A stretch of 64,000 nucleotides of DNA from positions 2,920,501 to 2,984,500 of the forward strand of contig NZ_JAJOZB010000001.1 in NCBI RefSeq assembly GCF_023701745.1. The letters run 5' to 3'. The DNA is from Streptomyces sp. RKAG293. GTDB taxonomy: Bacteria; Actinomycetota; Actinomycetes; Streptomycetales; Streptomycetaceae. Below are positions 30,001 to 37,920 of the stretch, piece after piece (the stretch's first letter is position 1; every line of letters starts with the position of its first letter). The translations under genes were made by a program, and so were the position numbers. The notes beneath the pieces were generated by a model, which was given only the letters and a program-made list of their open reading frames with translations, made no database searches and was not told where the DNA came from.

Positions 30001-32757
30001 TTGGAATCCGAGGACGGCATCGGCTCTGCTGAGAGGGACTTCATCCAAGCCCTTCGGGCGTTGGGAGCCATGCACAGAGATGTCCTTGGACGCCAGCCAT
30101 CAGCCCGAACCCTTGCCCGGTCGGTAGGCGTTTCGCCGACAACGGTAGGCAAGTGGCTCGAAGGTGCCCAGGTTCCGCAGCAACCGGAGCAAATCGTGGC
30201 CGTGGTCCGGATTCTACGGACAGAGGCAGAGCAGCGCAGAAGACTGAGCACTGAGACCAGCCCTTTGCTGGATGGGGAAATCTGGGGTAATCGCCACAGG
30301 GCTGTGCTGCAAGAGCGAGCAATCTTCACTGGCAGGCGAGTTGAGCGCGCCAACGCCGAAGCTGAGATCTTCCGACAAGTTCAGCAGTCCCGCACGGACG
30401 CTTTAGCTGACATCCCACGTCCTGTGCACGACTGGACGCCGGCCCAACTCGGCGTTCACCCAGCCATTGCTGGACTTGGGGATGAAGCGGGAGGATTCGT
30501 TCTGCCGAAATATATCCCGCGGACGCACGATGAGAAACTGAGACATTTGCTGCGTTCTATCGCAACTAGCCAGCGAGTTGAAATAATCGTACTTCGCGGC
30601 GAATCATGCACGGGAAAGACGCGCAGTGCATATGAAGCCGTTCTCTCTTGTCTTCCTGATTGGCAACTGCTATTCCCAAAGGATTCGGCCAGTCTGACCG
30701 CGGCTCTAGATGCTGGCGCCATTGGGGCAAAGACTGTCTTGTGGCTGAATGAGGCACAGCATTATCTGTCTGGAGAGGGGAGCGAGTCATCCGCAGCAGC
30801 TCTGCGCCGCCGATTGGAAGGGGCAGGACCCACTGTTGCAATTCTAACCTTGTGGCCCGAGCATTACAGATCCTTAGCTTCAGATGCTTCTTCCCATCCG
30901 GGAGGATCCGCTCACGTTACAGCCCTACTTGATCAAACATCCCTTCACGTCGTGCCCAACCAACTGAGCGCTGCAGAACTTTCCGTCTTGAACGACGAAA
31001 CCGATAGCGACGCCTCGTTGGCCGCCGCCCATCGCGCAAGTGGTGAAACTGGCCGGGTCACTCAAATCCTGGCAGCTGGCCCTGACCTTGTTGACCATTA
31101 TGAGCACCCAGTCGGCCCCTACGGCTGTTATGGGAAAGCACTCATAACAGCCGCGATGGATGCTCGGCGTCTCGGTGCGACCGCCCCTTTGCCTTTAGAC
31201 TTCCTAATTGCTGCCGCACCAGGGTACTTGACTGACTCACAGCGAGCAGAAGCCCCTGACGACTGGCAAGAGAATGCCATAATCTACACTCAACGCCGAA
31301 TTAAAAGCGTAGCCTCCGCCTTCTCGCCAGTTCCCAAGTCCAGCGGAATTGGTCCCGAACCTGGAGTGATTGATCTCGCAGATTATCTGCACCACTACAG
31401 CCGCAAAACACGTAGGGCGAAGTGCCCACCTAATTCATTCTGGGAAGCGGCGACTTCCTTGATATCCTCCGCTCACGATATTAACCGTCTGGCGATATCC
31501 GCAATCCACCGCCTGCGAGTTCGCCATGGAGCAGCCTTAGCTGATACGGCTGCCGCGCTCGGCGAGAGCGAAGCCCTATGGGAGCTAGCCCATCAAAGCT
31601 ACGAGCTCGGAAATGCCGAAAAATCACAGGAACTGCTTCTCCGAATTGCCGTATCGGGAGAGCCTGCGGCCTGGGTAGCCCTTGCTACAGAGAAGCAAGA
31701 TGCCGGCGACATCGAAGGATCGCGGGAGATGTACAGAAAGGCGGCAGATTTAGGACAACTTGTCGAACTGCGACAATGGGCAGACTCTGAAGCCATCAAT
31801 GACAGGCAAGAGATAGCCATTTGGCTTTATCGCCTCCTAATAGAAAGAGGGGACACCCTTTCTTTCTATGGCCTGGCTTCCCTGCTTCAAGAAATGGGGC
31901 AGACCGAAGAGGCCGAATTGATATACGAAAAAGGGATGCAACTGGGGGATGTGCAGTCGGCCTATGCCCTGGCGCAGATTAATGAAGCGAATGGAAAAAC
32001 TTCCAAGGCCGATGAGATTCGCCTGGGCATTACACCTGCACTCGACCACGGAACTCTCCTGGATTTGATGCTATTGCATGAAAGGCATGGAAGGAAGGAG
32101 GATGCAGAAACGGTATATTGGCAGCTAGTGGAAGCAGGGGAGGAGCGGACGGCAACCTTTTTACCTTGGGGCCGCGCAAGCTCTGGCGACCTTGAAGAAG
32201 CAGAACGAATCGCGAACGAAGCCGCAGAACGTGGGTTTTTTGAGAGTTTGGAAATTGTGACCATTCAATGCATTCGAAACGGGGATGATCACGAAGCGGG
32301 TCGCCTTATCCAACGGCTAAAGGAAATGGGAGGATTGCGACCGTCGGTTGATATAGCCTTCTACTTCGAACGGATTGGTGAACACGCCGAGGCAGAGTCC
32401 ATGGCTTCCAATCCGGGCGATAGTCGCCTCAGTGGCTATTCTCTTCTGAAGCTTGCAGAATATCGGGCAGAACGAGGTGATATTGAGATCGCACGGAATA
32501 CCGCGATGAGACTCTTTCAGGACGGAGAGACCTTGGCGCTTTCGTATTTAATGGACTTTGACCTGAAAGATGGCGACCATTCAAAAGCTGAGCATTGGGC
32601 CCGCCTTTCCGTCGATGCGGGAGACATTCGACCGTTGATGACCCTGGCAGGGAAGAATACAGCAAATGAGTCTTTGCAGTTGATTCTGAAAAACGGTTTG
32701 GAGCCAGACGGCACGACTTCGCCCCGCCCCACTTCGAGTACTCCAAGTTCGCCGTGA
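30001..32757 (+). CDS. HTH - P-loop NTPase - TPR-like repeat protein (STAND-like; element cargo)
   Basis: 918 residues from TTG 30001 (GAGGT upstream; the next ATG at 30070 would cut the HTH). Residues ~8-75 form an HTH (ARTLARSVGVSPTTVGKWLE). A P-loop domain follows with Walker A GESCTGKTRSAYEAV near 199-213 and a Walker-B-like KTVLWLNEAQHYL near 246. From ~515 to ~895 the chain is built from helical repeats of TPR/Sel1 type (AVSGEPAAWVALATEKQDAG; GLASLLQEMGQTEEAELIYE; GLPEGD-like turns). This order, sensor repeats behind an NTPase, is that of STAND signalling proteins, several of which are anti-phage. Codon use is unlike its neighbours: line 32221-32280 has only 26 G/C of 60, so it was acquired from lower-GC DNA. 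Function not demonstrated. Confidence 0.82.
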   Translation: MESEDGIGSAERDFIQALRALGAMHRDVLGRQPSARTLARSVGVSPTTVGKWLEGAQVPQQPEQIVAVVRILRTEAEQRRRLSTETSPLLDGEIWGNRHRAVLQERAIFTGRRVERANAEAEIFRQVQQSRTDALADIPRPVHDWTPAQLGVHPAIAGLGDEAGGFVLPKYIPRTHDEKLRHLLRSIATSQRVEIIVLRGESCTGKTRSAYEAVLSCLPDWQLLFPKDSASLTAALDAGAIGAKTVLWLNEAQHYLSGEGSESSAAALRRRLEGAGPTVAILTLWPEHYRSLASDASSHPGGSAHVTALLDQTSLHVVPNQLSAAELSVLNDETDSDASLAAAHRASGETGRVTQILAAGPDLVDHYEHPVGPYGCYGKALITAAMDARRLGATAPLPLDFLIAAAPGYLTDSQRAEAPDDWQENAIIYTQRRIKSVASAFSPVPKSSGIGPEPGVIDLADYLHHYSRKTRRAKCPPNSFWEAATSLISSAHDINRLAISAIHRLRVRHGAALADTAAALGESEALWELAHQSYELGNAEKSQELLLRIAVSGEPAAWVALATEKQDAGDIEGSREMYRKAADLGQLVELRQWADSEAINDRQEIAIWLYRLLIERGDTLSFYGLASLLQEMGQTEEAELIYEKGMQLGDVQSAYALAQINEANGKTSKADEIRLGITPALDHGTLLDLMLLHERHGRKEDAETVYWQLVEAGEERTATFLPWGRASSGDLEEAERIANEAAERGFFESLEIVTIQCIRNGDDHEAGRLIQRLKEMGGLRPSVDIAFYFERIGEHAEAESMASNPGDSRLSGYSLLKLAEYRAERGDIEIARNTAMRLFQDGETLALSYLMDFDLKDGDHSKAEHWARLSVDAGDIRPLMTLAGKNTANESLQLILKNGLEPDGTTSPRPTSSTPSSP

Positions 32758-32815
32758 TCTCACATACCGCACGTAACTTTATTTAACAGGAATTCGTTCT
32801 GAAGCCTCCGCCAGG

Positions 32816-33280
32816 CTACTCGTCACTCAAGCCGGATAGATGCGCGTTAACGGCACGCGCTTGGGGTGCCATGTCAGGTAGTTCGACCACGATGACACCC
32901 GCTTCGCGCAGCGTCTCAACCCCGACACAATCGCCAACGAATAGGGGCGGTTCTCTCCACGCGATGACGACCCTGCCGACCCCGGACGTCAGGACCAGTT
33001 GCGTGCAGGTGAGAGGGCGCGACTTTCGCTGGCTGCAAGGCTCCAAGGTGCTGTACAAGGTGGCACCCGGCAGTCGAGGATCATCGGGCGCGAGCTTCGC
33101 GAGTGCTGACTCCTCGGCGTGCACGTGCGGATCGGTCTCTCGTGAGTACCCCCGTGCCATCTCCTCGCCGTGTTCATCGACGATGATGGCCCCCACCGAG
33201 TAGGCACCTTCCGCCGGCGGACACAGGCGGGACAGTTCGATTGCTGCGGTCATCCAGTGTCGATCGTCGGTCGTTGTCAC
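32816..33280 (-). CDS. RibD-type pyrimidine deaminase domain protein
   Basis: 154-residue zinc-dependent deaminase corresponding to the N-terminal half of RibD. Zinc and catalytic residues are seen in HVHAEESAL (His-Ala-Glu) and LEPCSQRKSRPLTC (two Cys), followed by VLTSGVGRVVIAWREPPLFV and VETLREAGVIVVEL, all in RibD order. In riboflavin synthesis this domain removes ammonia from diaminohydroxyphosphoribosylaminopyrimidine. Here it is a separate protein, downstream of and coupled by a GTGA overlap to a RibD-type reductase. The fusion has been split and the order reversed compared with normal RibD. Located on a mobile element beside a regulator, it may serve a special nucleoside or pterin-like product rather than housekeeping riboflavin. 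Confidence 0.88.
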   Translation of the reverse strand: MTTTDDRHWMTAAIELSRLCPPAEGAYSVGAIIVDEHGEEMARGYSRETDPHVHAEESALAKLAPDDPRLPGATLYSTLEPCSQRKSRPLTCTQLVLTSGVGRVVIAWREPPLFVGDCVGVETLREAGVIVVELPDMAPQARAVNAHLSGLSDE

Positions 33281-33960
33281 GCGTTGCTCTCCTGCTTGGG
33301 AAGGTAACGGAGCAGCACTACGTCACCGATGGTCCGAGCCTCCGCCAGGTGCATCCGGCGTGTGGACCCGCCAGGATAGTTGGCAGCCTGGAGAAACCGG
33401 GGAGCTTGAGGGTCCCCAACGACAAGAGGTGCAATGGCAAGGTGAATCTCGTCAGCGAGGCCCTGCGAGAGGAACGCCGTGTGGATCTGTCCGCCGCCTT
33501 CCACCATCAGCCGCTCGACTCCCCGCGCTCCGAGGTCATCGAGAAGCCTGCCGAAGTCGATGTCAGCACCGGTAGACACGACATCGGCCAGACCTGCCAG
33601 CCGCTCGCGCAGCTCCTCCGCTCCTGTATCGGTCGTGTAGGCCAGCTTTTCGCCGCCGTGGTGCCAGAACTTGAAATCGGCATCTAGGTTCCCGCTCGCG
33701 GAGACGGTGACCTTCAGCGGGTACTCAGGCTTGCCGGCGGACACTCGGGCGGCACGCCGTTCCGCGCTGTTGACCAACAACCTCGGATTGTCGGCGCGCA
33801 TCGTGCCGGCGCCAATGAGGATGGCGTCCGACTCCGCGCGCACCTGGTCTACCCGGTCGAAGTCGGCGCTGTTGCTGAGGAGCAGTCGCTCGGCGCTGGA
33901 GTCGTCTAGGTAGCCGTCAACCGAGGTAGCGGCACTTAGAAGCACGTACGGGCGGGGCAT
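33277..33960 (-). CDS. RibD C-terminal-type reductase (DHFR-like fold)
   Basis: 227-residue NADPH-dependent reductase of the RibD_C/dihydrofolate-reductase superfamily. Diagnostic stretches are YVLLSAATSVDGYLDD at the N-terminus, SDAILIGAGTMRADNPRLLV (substrate and cofactor loop), GVERLMVEGGGQIHTAFLSQ and GLADEIHLAIAPLVVG. In riboflavin synthesis the homologous domain reduces the ribose of the aminopyrimidine to ribityl. GGAGA precedes ATG 33960. It lies 44 bases after the XRE-TPR regulator and overlaps the deaminase by four bases, so the three form one operon. Whether the natural substrate is the riboflavin precursor cannot be decided from sequence. Confidence 0.88.
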   Translation of the reverse strand: MPRPYVLLSAATSVDGYLDDSSAERLLLSNSADFDRVDQVRAESDAILIGAGTMRADNPRLLVNSAERRAARVSAGKPEYPLKVTVSASGNLDADFKFWHHGGEKLAYTTDTGAEELRERLAGLADVVSTGADIDFGRLLDDLGARGVERLMVEGGGQIHTAFLSQGLADEIHLAIAPLVVGDPQAPRFLQAANYPGGSTRRMHLAEARTIGDVVLLRYLPKQESNA

Positions 33961-34004
33961 GGCGGGTCTCCTAGATGTTCAGTGCGGGCGCTCGGAAGCC
34001 GAGA

Positions 34005-35423
34005 TCATGCCTGGTGGATCAGAGCGTCGTCCATCGCGGTCTTGAAGTCTGCAACGGCGGGTACGGCCCGCCACTTATCGAGATCGCCATCGAGCCGTGC
34101 AAGCTCCTGGGTGATTCGCGCGGATCCCGTCTCGATCCCGATGCTCAGGGCCTGAGCGCCTACCGTCGCCGCTTGCTCCGCCTCTCCGGCTCCCGCATGA
34201 GCTACGGCTTCTCGGGCCAGATAGACCCCGCGGTCACGGTGGTATCCGGGGGGAAGCCTAACGATCGCACTGCGGAATCCCTCTGCGGCGGCGCGGTGGT
34301 CACCGAGGATGGCGAGACTGTGGGCACGCTGAACCTCTATGTAGGGAGCGTCGAGCCACACTCCCCAAGGGGAAGCCGGGTCACTGTCCATGGTTCCCAA
34401 CAGATCGCGTGCGTGGTCGTACGCCTGTTGGCAGGCTGCCGGGTCGTTGCGCAAGGCATGCCCGTGAGCAGCGTAGGTCGCGGCCACGGCAGCGAGCCGG
34501 CTACGAGGGGCGGCCAGGTCCTCGGCAGCCTCGGCCACGTCTACGGCTTCAACGGGGTCCCGCATGTCGCCCGCGAGCTGACCGCGCCGGGCAAGCACAT
34601 AGACGGTCAATTCCGGGTCGCCGGACATGTGCGACGCTTCCAGCGCCTCATGCATCCAGTGCTGAGCGGCGCGGAAGTCGCCGACGTCCTGGTAGAGCCA
34701 TCCGCAGAGTTCCGAATATTGGGTCTGCAATTGGATGAGCTGACGACGGTCGGTACCGCGCCTATCGGCCCTCAGCGCCTTGATGGCAGCAATTTGCTGC
34801 TGTACCAGCGGAATCACGCGGTGTGGGCCGAACAGGTTGTCGTTGTCGATGAGCACTCGCCGGGTCTCGCGAAGGTGCTGGATCGGGTCCGCGCCTGACA
34901 ACAGGAGGTTGGGCTGCCGGGGAACGCTTGCAGCCGCCGGAAGGTCAGACGTGGCAGCGAGCGCGGCCCCTGCTCCAAGAGCCCCGATCATGGCGCGGCG
35001 AGACAGTGACACGAAGATGATCCTTCCGTCGTCGGTACGAACGGGGACGGAGATCCCCTCCGCCGACGGTGCCTCTAAGGCCGCTTGCGCGGCCAGGGCC
35101 ACAGGCTCTTTGGCCACATGAGTCCCCGGATTAGCCACATGGCCACGAAGCAGCACGTCCAGGCTGGCGCCCTCAAGGATCGAGCGCTGGATCCGGTTCA
35201 GCGAGTCGCCGGCCTGGAGTTGCCGGTCGTACGCCTTCACCAGCTCGACAGACGCGGCCTGGCCGCCGCGCTCCACACGGGCCATGTAGCTGGTGTTGAA
35301 CCGGATGAGCTTGCTCAGCTTCCCCAGGGACAGACCGCGCTGACTTCGCCACGAACGCATCTCCGCGCCGAGGTAGTGCTGAGGGCTGGCGTGCGGTGTC
35401 AGATCGTTCGGACGCTGTCCCAC
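34005..35423 (-). CDS. XRE-family regulator with TPR-like C-terminal domain
   Basis: 472 residues from GTG 35423, which has GGGGAGGA five bases upstream; an ATG frame to 35477 is less likely. The XRE helix-turn-helix is at about 18-75 (LGAEMRSWRSQRGLSLGKLS, LIRFNTSYMARVERGGQAAS). A hydrophobic Ala-rich stretch near 140-160 (RRAMIGALGAGAALAATSD) resembles the linker of many Streptomyces XRE regulators. The remainder is helical repeats (DFRAAQHWMHEALEASHMSG, AAVAATYAAHGHALRNDPAA, REAVAHAGAGEAEQAATVGA). Such proteins often sense a small molecule or peptide through the repeats. It heads the operon with the split RibD pair and is the likely controller of it. Confidence 0.88.
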   Translation of the reverse strand: MGQRPNDLTPHASPQHYLGAEMRSWRSQRGLSLGKLSKLIRFNTSYMARVERGGQAASVELVKAYDRQLQAGDSLNRIQRSILEGASLDVLLRGHVANPGTHVAKEPVALAAQAALEAPSAEGISVPVRTDDGRIIFVSLSRRAMIGALGAGAALAATSDLPAAASVPRQPNLLLSGADPIQHLRETRRVLIDNDNLFGPHRVIPLVQQQIAAIKALRADRRGTDRRQLIQLQTQYSELCGWLYQDVGDFRAAQHWMHEALEASHMSGDPELTVYVLARRGQLAGDMRDPVEAVDVAEAAEDLAAPRSRLAAVAATYAAHGHALRNDPAACQQAYDHARDLLGTMDSDPASPWGVWLDAPYIEVQRAHSLAILGDHRAAAEGFRSAIVRLPPGYHRDRGVYLAREAVAHAGAGEAEQAATVGAQALSIGIETGSARITQELARLDGDLDKWRAVPAVADFKTAMDDALIHQA

Positions 35424-35610
35424 GCGGTCCTCCCCATGAGGCCTATGTGACCGCCCACGGGTGGCCACATTGAGCATCTGTCGGTCAGTCAGGCAGCCCG
35501 GTTACAAAGGTTGCAGAGGCAGTTTCCAGCCTATCGACGCAGACCAACAGACCGCACGTGCTGAGTGCAGAGGAGGCGATATGAACACAGCCGGGATTCA
35601 ACGGACGGGC

Positions 35611-35994
35611 TCAGACGGCGGGTCCAGCCGGATTGACGGAGCCGCCGCCTTCCAGGGCTTCCACCCGGCTACGCAGTTCGGAGAGCTGGGACGTGACATG
35701 CGTCAGTTCAGCCTGAAGCTCGCGGATGCTCGAAGCCGCTTGCTGCGCCGTGGGCTCCCCCGCTGCCGGGTCGACGACATAGGTGCCGCTCCCTTGGCGG
35801 CCCTCAACCAGGCCTTCTTCCGCGAGCCGTCCGTACGCGTTCTGCACAGTCATGAGCGCTACGCCGAGCTTTCCGGCGTAGCCCTTGGCGCCCGGCAACC
35901 GCGCACCAGGGCCGTACACCCCGTCAGCGATGTCGTTGCGGAACGTAGCAGCGATCTCCTTGGCGTTGGGCTTCTTCTCAGGCTTCGCATCCAT
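35611..35994 (-). CDS. GntR-family repressor, KorSA-like
   Basis: 127-residue regulator with an N-terminal GntR winged helix (KEIAATFRNDIADGVYGPGA, then LGVALMTVQNAYGRLAEEGL and VEGRQGSGTYVVD) and a C-terminal coiled-coil-like tail (SIRELQAELTHVTSQLSELR, SRVEALEG). There is no large effector domain, as in KorSA, the repressor that keeps pSAM2 transfer and replication genes silent. It is divergent from the transfer operon, and the intervening region holds three copies of the palindrome ACCTAGGT, the first 17 bases before its own start. It should repress both itself and the rightward operon. AGGA lies just before ATG 35994. Confidence 0.88.
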   Translation of the reverse strand: MDAKPEKKPNAKEIAATFRNDIADGVYGPGARLPGAKGYAGKLGVALMTVQNAYGRLAEEGLVEGRQGSGTYVVDPAAGEPTAQQAASSIRELQAELTHVTSQLSELRSRVEALEGGGSVNPAGPAV

Positions 35995-36010
35995 TCCTAA
36001 AGCTTACCTG

Positions 36011-36098
36011 ACCTAGGTCATTTGCCTCTTCTGGGCGAGAGACCTTGACACACGGAAACCAACCTAGGTAGCTTGACGTTCAAGCAAGAAACCTAGGT
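36011..36098. promoter_or_regulatory. Three ACCTAGGT operators and divergent promoter
   Basis: Perfect 8-base palindromes ACCTAGGT at 36011-36018, 36062-36069 and 36091-36098, plus a degenerate half (ATCTAGGC) at 36104. A promoter TTGACA (36045-36050), 18 bases, TAGCTT (36069-36074) has the middle operator inside its spacer, so repressor binding would block it. A TTGACG at 36073-36078 may belong to a second start. The sites should bind the adjacent GntR protein. Confidence 0.75.
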
Positions 36099-36366
36099 TA
36101 CCCATCTAGGCCGTTCATGCTGGCGCACATGCAGGACGGTAACGCCCGGAGGCCGCCCGTGAAACGGGGTCGAAGGAAGCGTCTGACCTTTGACAACTCA
36201 ACAGAGCGTTGATCGATACGAGTGTTTTTGATCCTCGGCGAGCCCCTTCGGGGGCGCGTCGGGGGTCATGGCCACTCGTCATTCGACGGGTGGACGCAGG
36301 GCGGCTCCGGTGCGCGAACACCGGAGCCGCTGTTAGGGCCGTCCTACCTGGAAGGAACTACGACCC
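36099..36366 (+). promoter_or_regulatory. Leader region with second promoter-like site and hairpins
   Basis: This 268-base stretch before the transfer operon has no certain gene. A 31-codon frame (ATG 36117 to TGA 36212, rich in Arg/Lys) lacks a clear ribosome-binding site. TTGACA at 36190-36195 resembles a -35 box. A compact hairpin with a TTCG loop is centred on 36242-36255 (GCCCC-TTCG-GGGGC) with further pairing outside it. A perfect terminator-like stem follows at 36301-36330. The arrangement suggests transcription is attenuated before the operon. Confidence 0.5.
36301..36330 (+). terminator. Terminator-like hairpin upstream of the transfer operon
   Basis: Perfect 12-bp stem GCGGCTCCGGTG / CACCGGAGCCGC with loop CGCGAA, followed by TGTT, 36 bases before the first operon start codon. 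Confidence 0.7.
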
Positions 36367-36633
36367 ATGAGGTTCATCGGCACTGTTCAGGCGGTTGTTA
36401 CCGCCGCAGAGTTCGACCGGGAGCCGACGGTCGCTGAGCTTGCGGGCATCGAGGTTGAGATGCCCGTGATCCTGGCGGAAGTCGAGTTGCTGGACGCACA
36501 GATCATGACGCTCGACCGGCCCACCTCCGAGGTGGATACACGCCGGATCCGGCGGGCGCAGCGCAAGGTACTCGCTGAGCGGCGGCGGCTGGCCAACCTC
36601 GGCCGGCAGGCTCCGGCGGGAGTCGGAGCATGA
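36367..36633 (+). CDS. DUF6284-like small AICE protein
   Basis: 88-residue protein resembling the DUF6284 group found on Streptomyces integrative elements. The pattern is a short N-terminal leader (FIGTVQAVVTAAEFDREPTV), a central acidic helix (MPVILAEVELLDAQIMTLDR) and a basic helix (RRIRRAQRKVLAERRRLANL). It is probably all helical, with no membrane segment or Cys. First gene of the rightward operon, with GGAAGGA before ATG 36367 and an ATGA overlap with the next gene. Function unknown; its constant place in AICE transfer operons suggests a role in replication or transfer control. Confidence 0.72.
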   Translation: MRFIGTVQAVVTAAEFDREPTVAELAGIEVEMPVILAEVELLDAQIMTLDRPTSEVDTRRIRRAQRKVLAERRRLANLGRQAPAGVGA

Positions 36634-37460
36634 AGCGGCTCCCTAAGACCCTGCTGGTCCTGGCGCTTGTTGGTGTGGTGGGGATGGCGTTTCGGGTGTC
36701 GTGGAACGCGCAACGGGATGTCGCGGCCACGGTCGGGGCGGACGGTACGGCTTCCCTGCTGTACCCGTTCGTCGTCGATGGCCTCATGGCGCTAGCGCTC
36801 GTTGCCACGCTCGTACTGACCGGCCAGGACCGCACTACCGCCCGGTGGGTGCTGGCGGGTTACACCGCTGCGTCGCTGGTCCTGAACTATGTACACGGCC
36901 TGGTGCCCGCGCTGCACACCGGCGGATCGCGGATGGTGCTCGCTGAGTGGGCGCCTGCGAATTGGGCGCTGGTACTGCTGGCCACCTCGCTGCCGGTCGG
37001 GTCGATCTTCTTCGGCTCCGACCTGGTCGCGAAGGTGCTGCACCACCGACCCGCAAACCAGGATGAACCATCTGTGATACTGACGAATCAGTCGGTGTCT
37101 GACCTGCAAGAGTCGACCCCGCCCGCCATGCCGGAAGCGCCGGTTCGTGCGGCGCTGGAGTCGGCCGACCACCCGCCGACCCCGGCCCCGATCGCTCAGC
37201 CGGTCGCGGCGGCGGTGCAGGCGCCCCGTCGGGCGACCGGTCGAGTGCCGCAGTCGGCCCGCAACCCCCGACCGACCCGCACCCCCGAACAGCTCCTGAT
37301 CGAGGGGCGCGAGGCCACCGCAGCATGGCCCGACGATGCTCTGACCGCCGAGGCGATCCGCAAGGAACTACGGACCGCACCGGCTAAGGCCCGGCTCGTG
37401 CGTGACGCGTTGAAGGCTGAGCGCACCGCCGACGGACCCGCTGCTGAGGCGGTGTCCTGA
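36630..37460 (+). CDS. DUF2637 membrane protein (AICE transfer region)
   Basis: 276 residues. The N-terminal ~130 form four membrane helices (LLVLALVGVVGMAFRVSWNA; LYPFVVDGLMALALVATLVL; WVLAGYTAASLVLNYVHGLV; WALVLLATSLPVGSIFFGSD), matching DUF2637, common on Streptomyces plasmids and AICEs. The C-terminal half is Pro-rich, then a basic helical segment (RTPEQLLIEGREATAAWPDD, IRKELRTAPAKARLVRDALK) resembling a DNA-binding helix pair. Some relatives are called Spd proteins and assist spread of the element between mycelial compartments. It overlaps the previous gene by 4 bases, and its stop overlaps the next start (TGATG). Confidence 0.83.
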   Translation: MKRLPKTLLVLALVGVVGMAFRVSWNAQRDVAATVGADGTASLLYPFVVDGLMALALVATLVLTGQDRTTARWVLAGYTAASLVLNYVHGLVPALHTGGSRMVLAEWAPANWALVLLATSLPVGSIFFGSDLVAKVLHHRPANQDEPSVILTNQSVSDLQESTPPAMPEAPVRAALESADHPPTPAPIAQPVAAAVQAPRRATGRVPQSARNPRPTRTPEQLLIEGREATAAWPDDALTAEAIRKELRTAPAKARLVRDALKAERTADGPAAEAVS

Positions 37461-37846
37461 TGTCCCTCGTCTACGGAAAGTGCCTCAACTCAGCGCGCAT
37501 ACCGGGCCCGCCGAGCACGCTGCCACGCCACGTGTGGCGCTGCGCACCCGACGGTCTGGCGACGCGTCGCCAGTTACGGGCCTTGGGGCTGCGTCCGGGT
37601 GGTCAGGGCGTGCAGGCGGAAGTCTTCCGGCCGCGCTACCGGCGCGGCCCGCTAGTCGCCTACCTCTACCGCATCGACCTGGCCAAGCCGGTCCGGCCCA
37701 TGACCCCGGCCAAGTGGACGGCGCTTGCACTGGCGAACACCGCCCGCCGTATCTGCCCCGAATGCCACACCGACGCGGGATACGTCATCCCCACGTCACT
37801 CGGGTGCTGTGTGAGCTGCGCCTATCCCGAACAGCGCGTCGCTTGA
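37460..37846 (+). CDS. RRQRL-motif zinc-binding-type protein
   Basis: 128-residue protein of the AICE-associated RRQRL group. The signature region reads GLATRRQLRALGLRPGGQGV, followed by the aromatic/basic AEVFRPRYRRGPLVAYLYRI. The C-terminus has a CxxC pair and a further Cys set (RRICPECHTDAGYVIPTSLG, CCVSCAYPEQ) that can bind zinc. It sits between DUF2637 and the TraSA-like translocase, as in related elements. Role unknown, presumably protein-nucleic acid contacts during transfer or replication. ATG 37460 overlaps the preceding stop. Confidence 0.8.
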   Translation: MSLVYGKCLNSARIPGPPSTLPRHVWRCAPDGLATRRQLRALGLRPGGQGVQAEVFRPRYRRGPLVAYLYRIDLAKPVRPMTPAKWTALALANTARRICPECHTDAGYVIPTSLGCCVSCAYPEQRVA

Positions 37847-37920
37847 ACGGGGTCCGGTCTCTCCCAACCAAAGCAGTGACCGGACCCCGCCGACCCTCCC
37901 GTTTCTGGAAGGAAACTGAA

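Noticed and set aside
36117..36212. 31-codon basic reading frame in the leader of the transfer operon
   Set aside because: Not listed as a gene: no clear Shine-Dalgarno, and a promoter-like TTGACA lies within it. Mentioned only as part of the leader.
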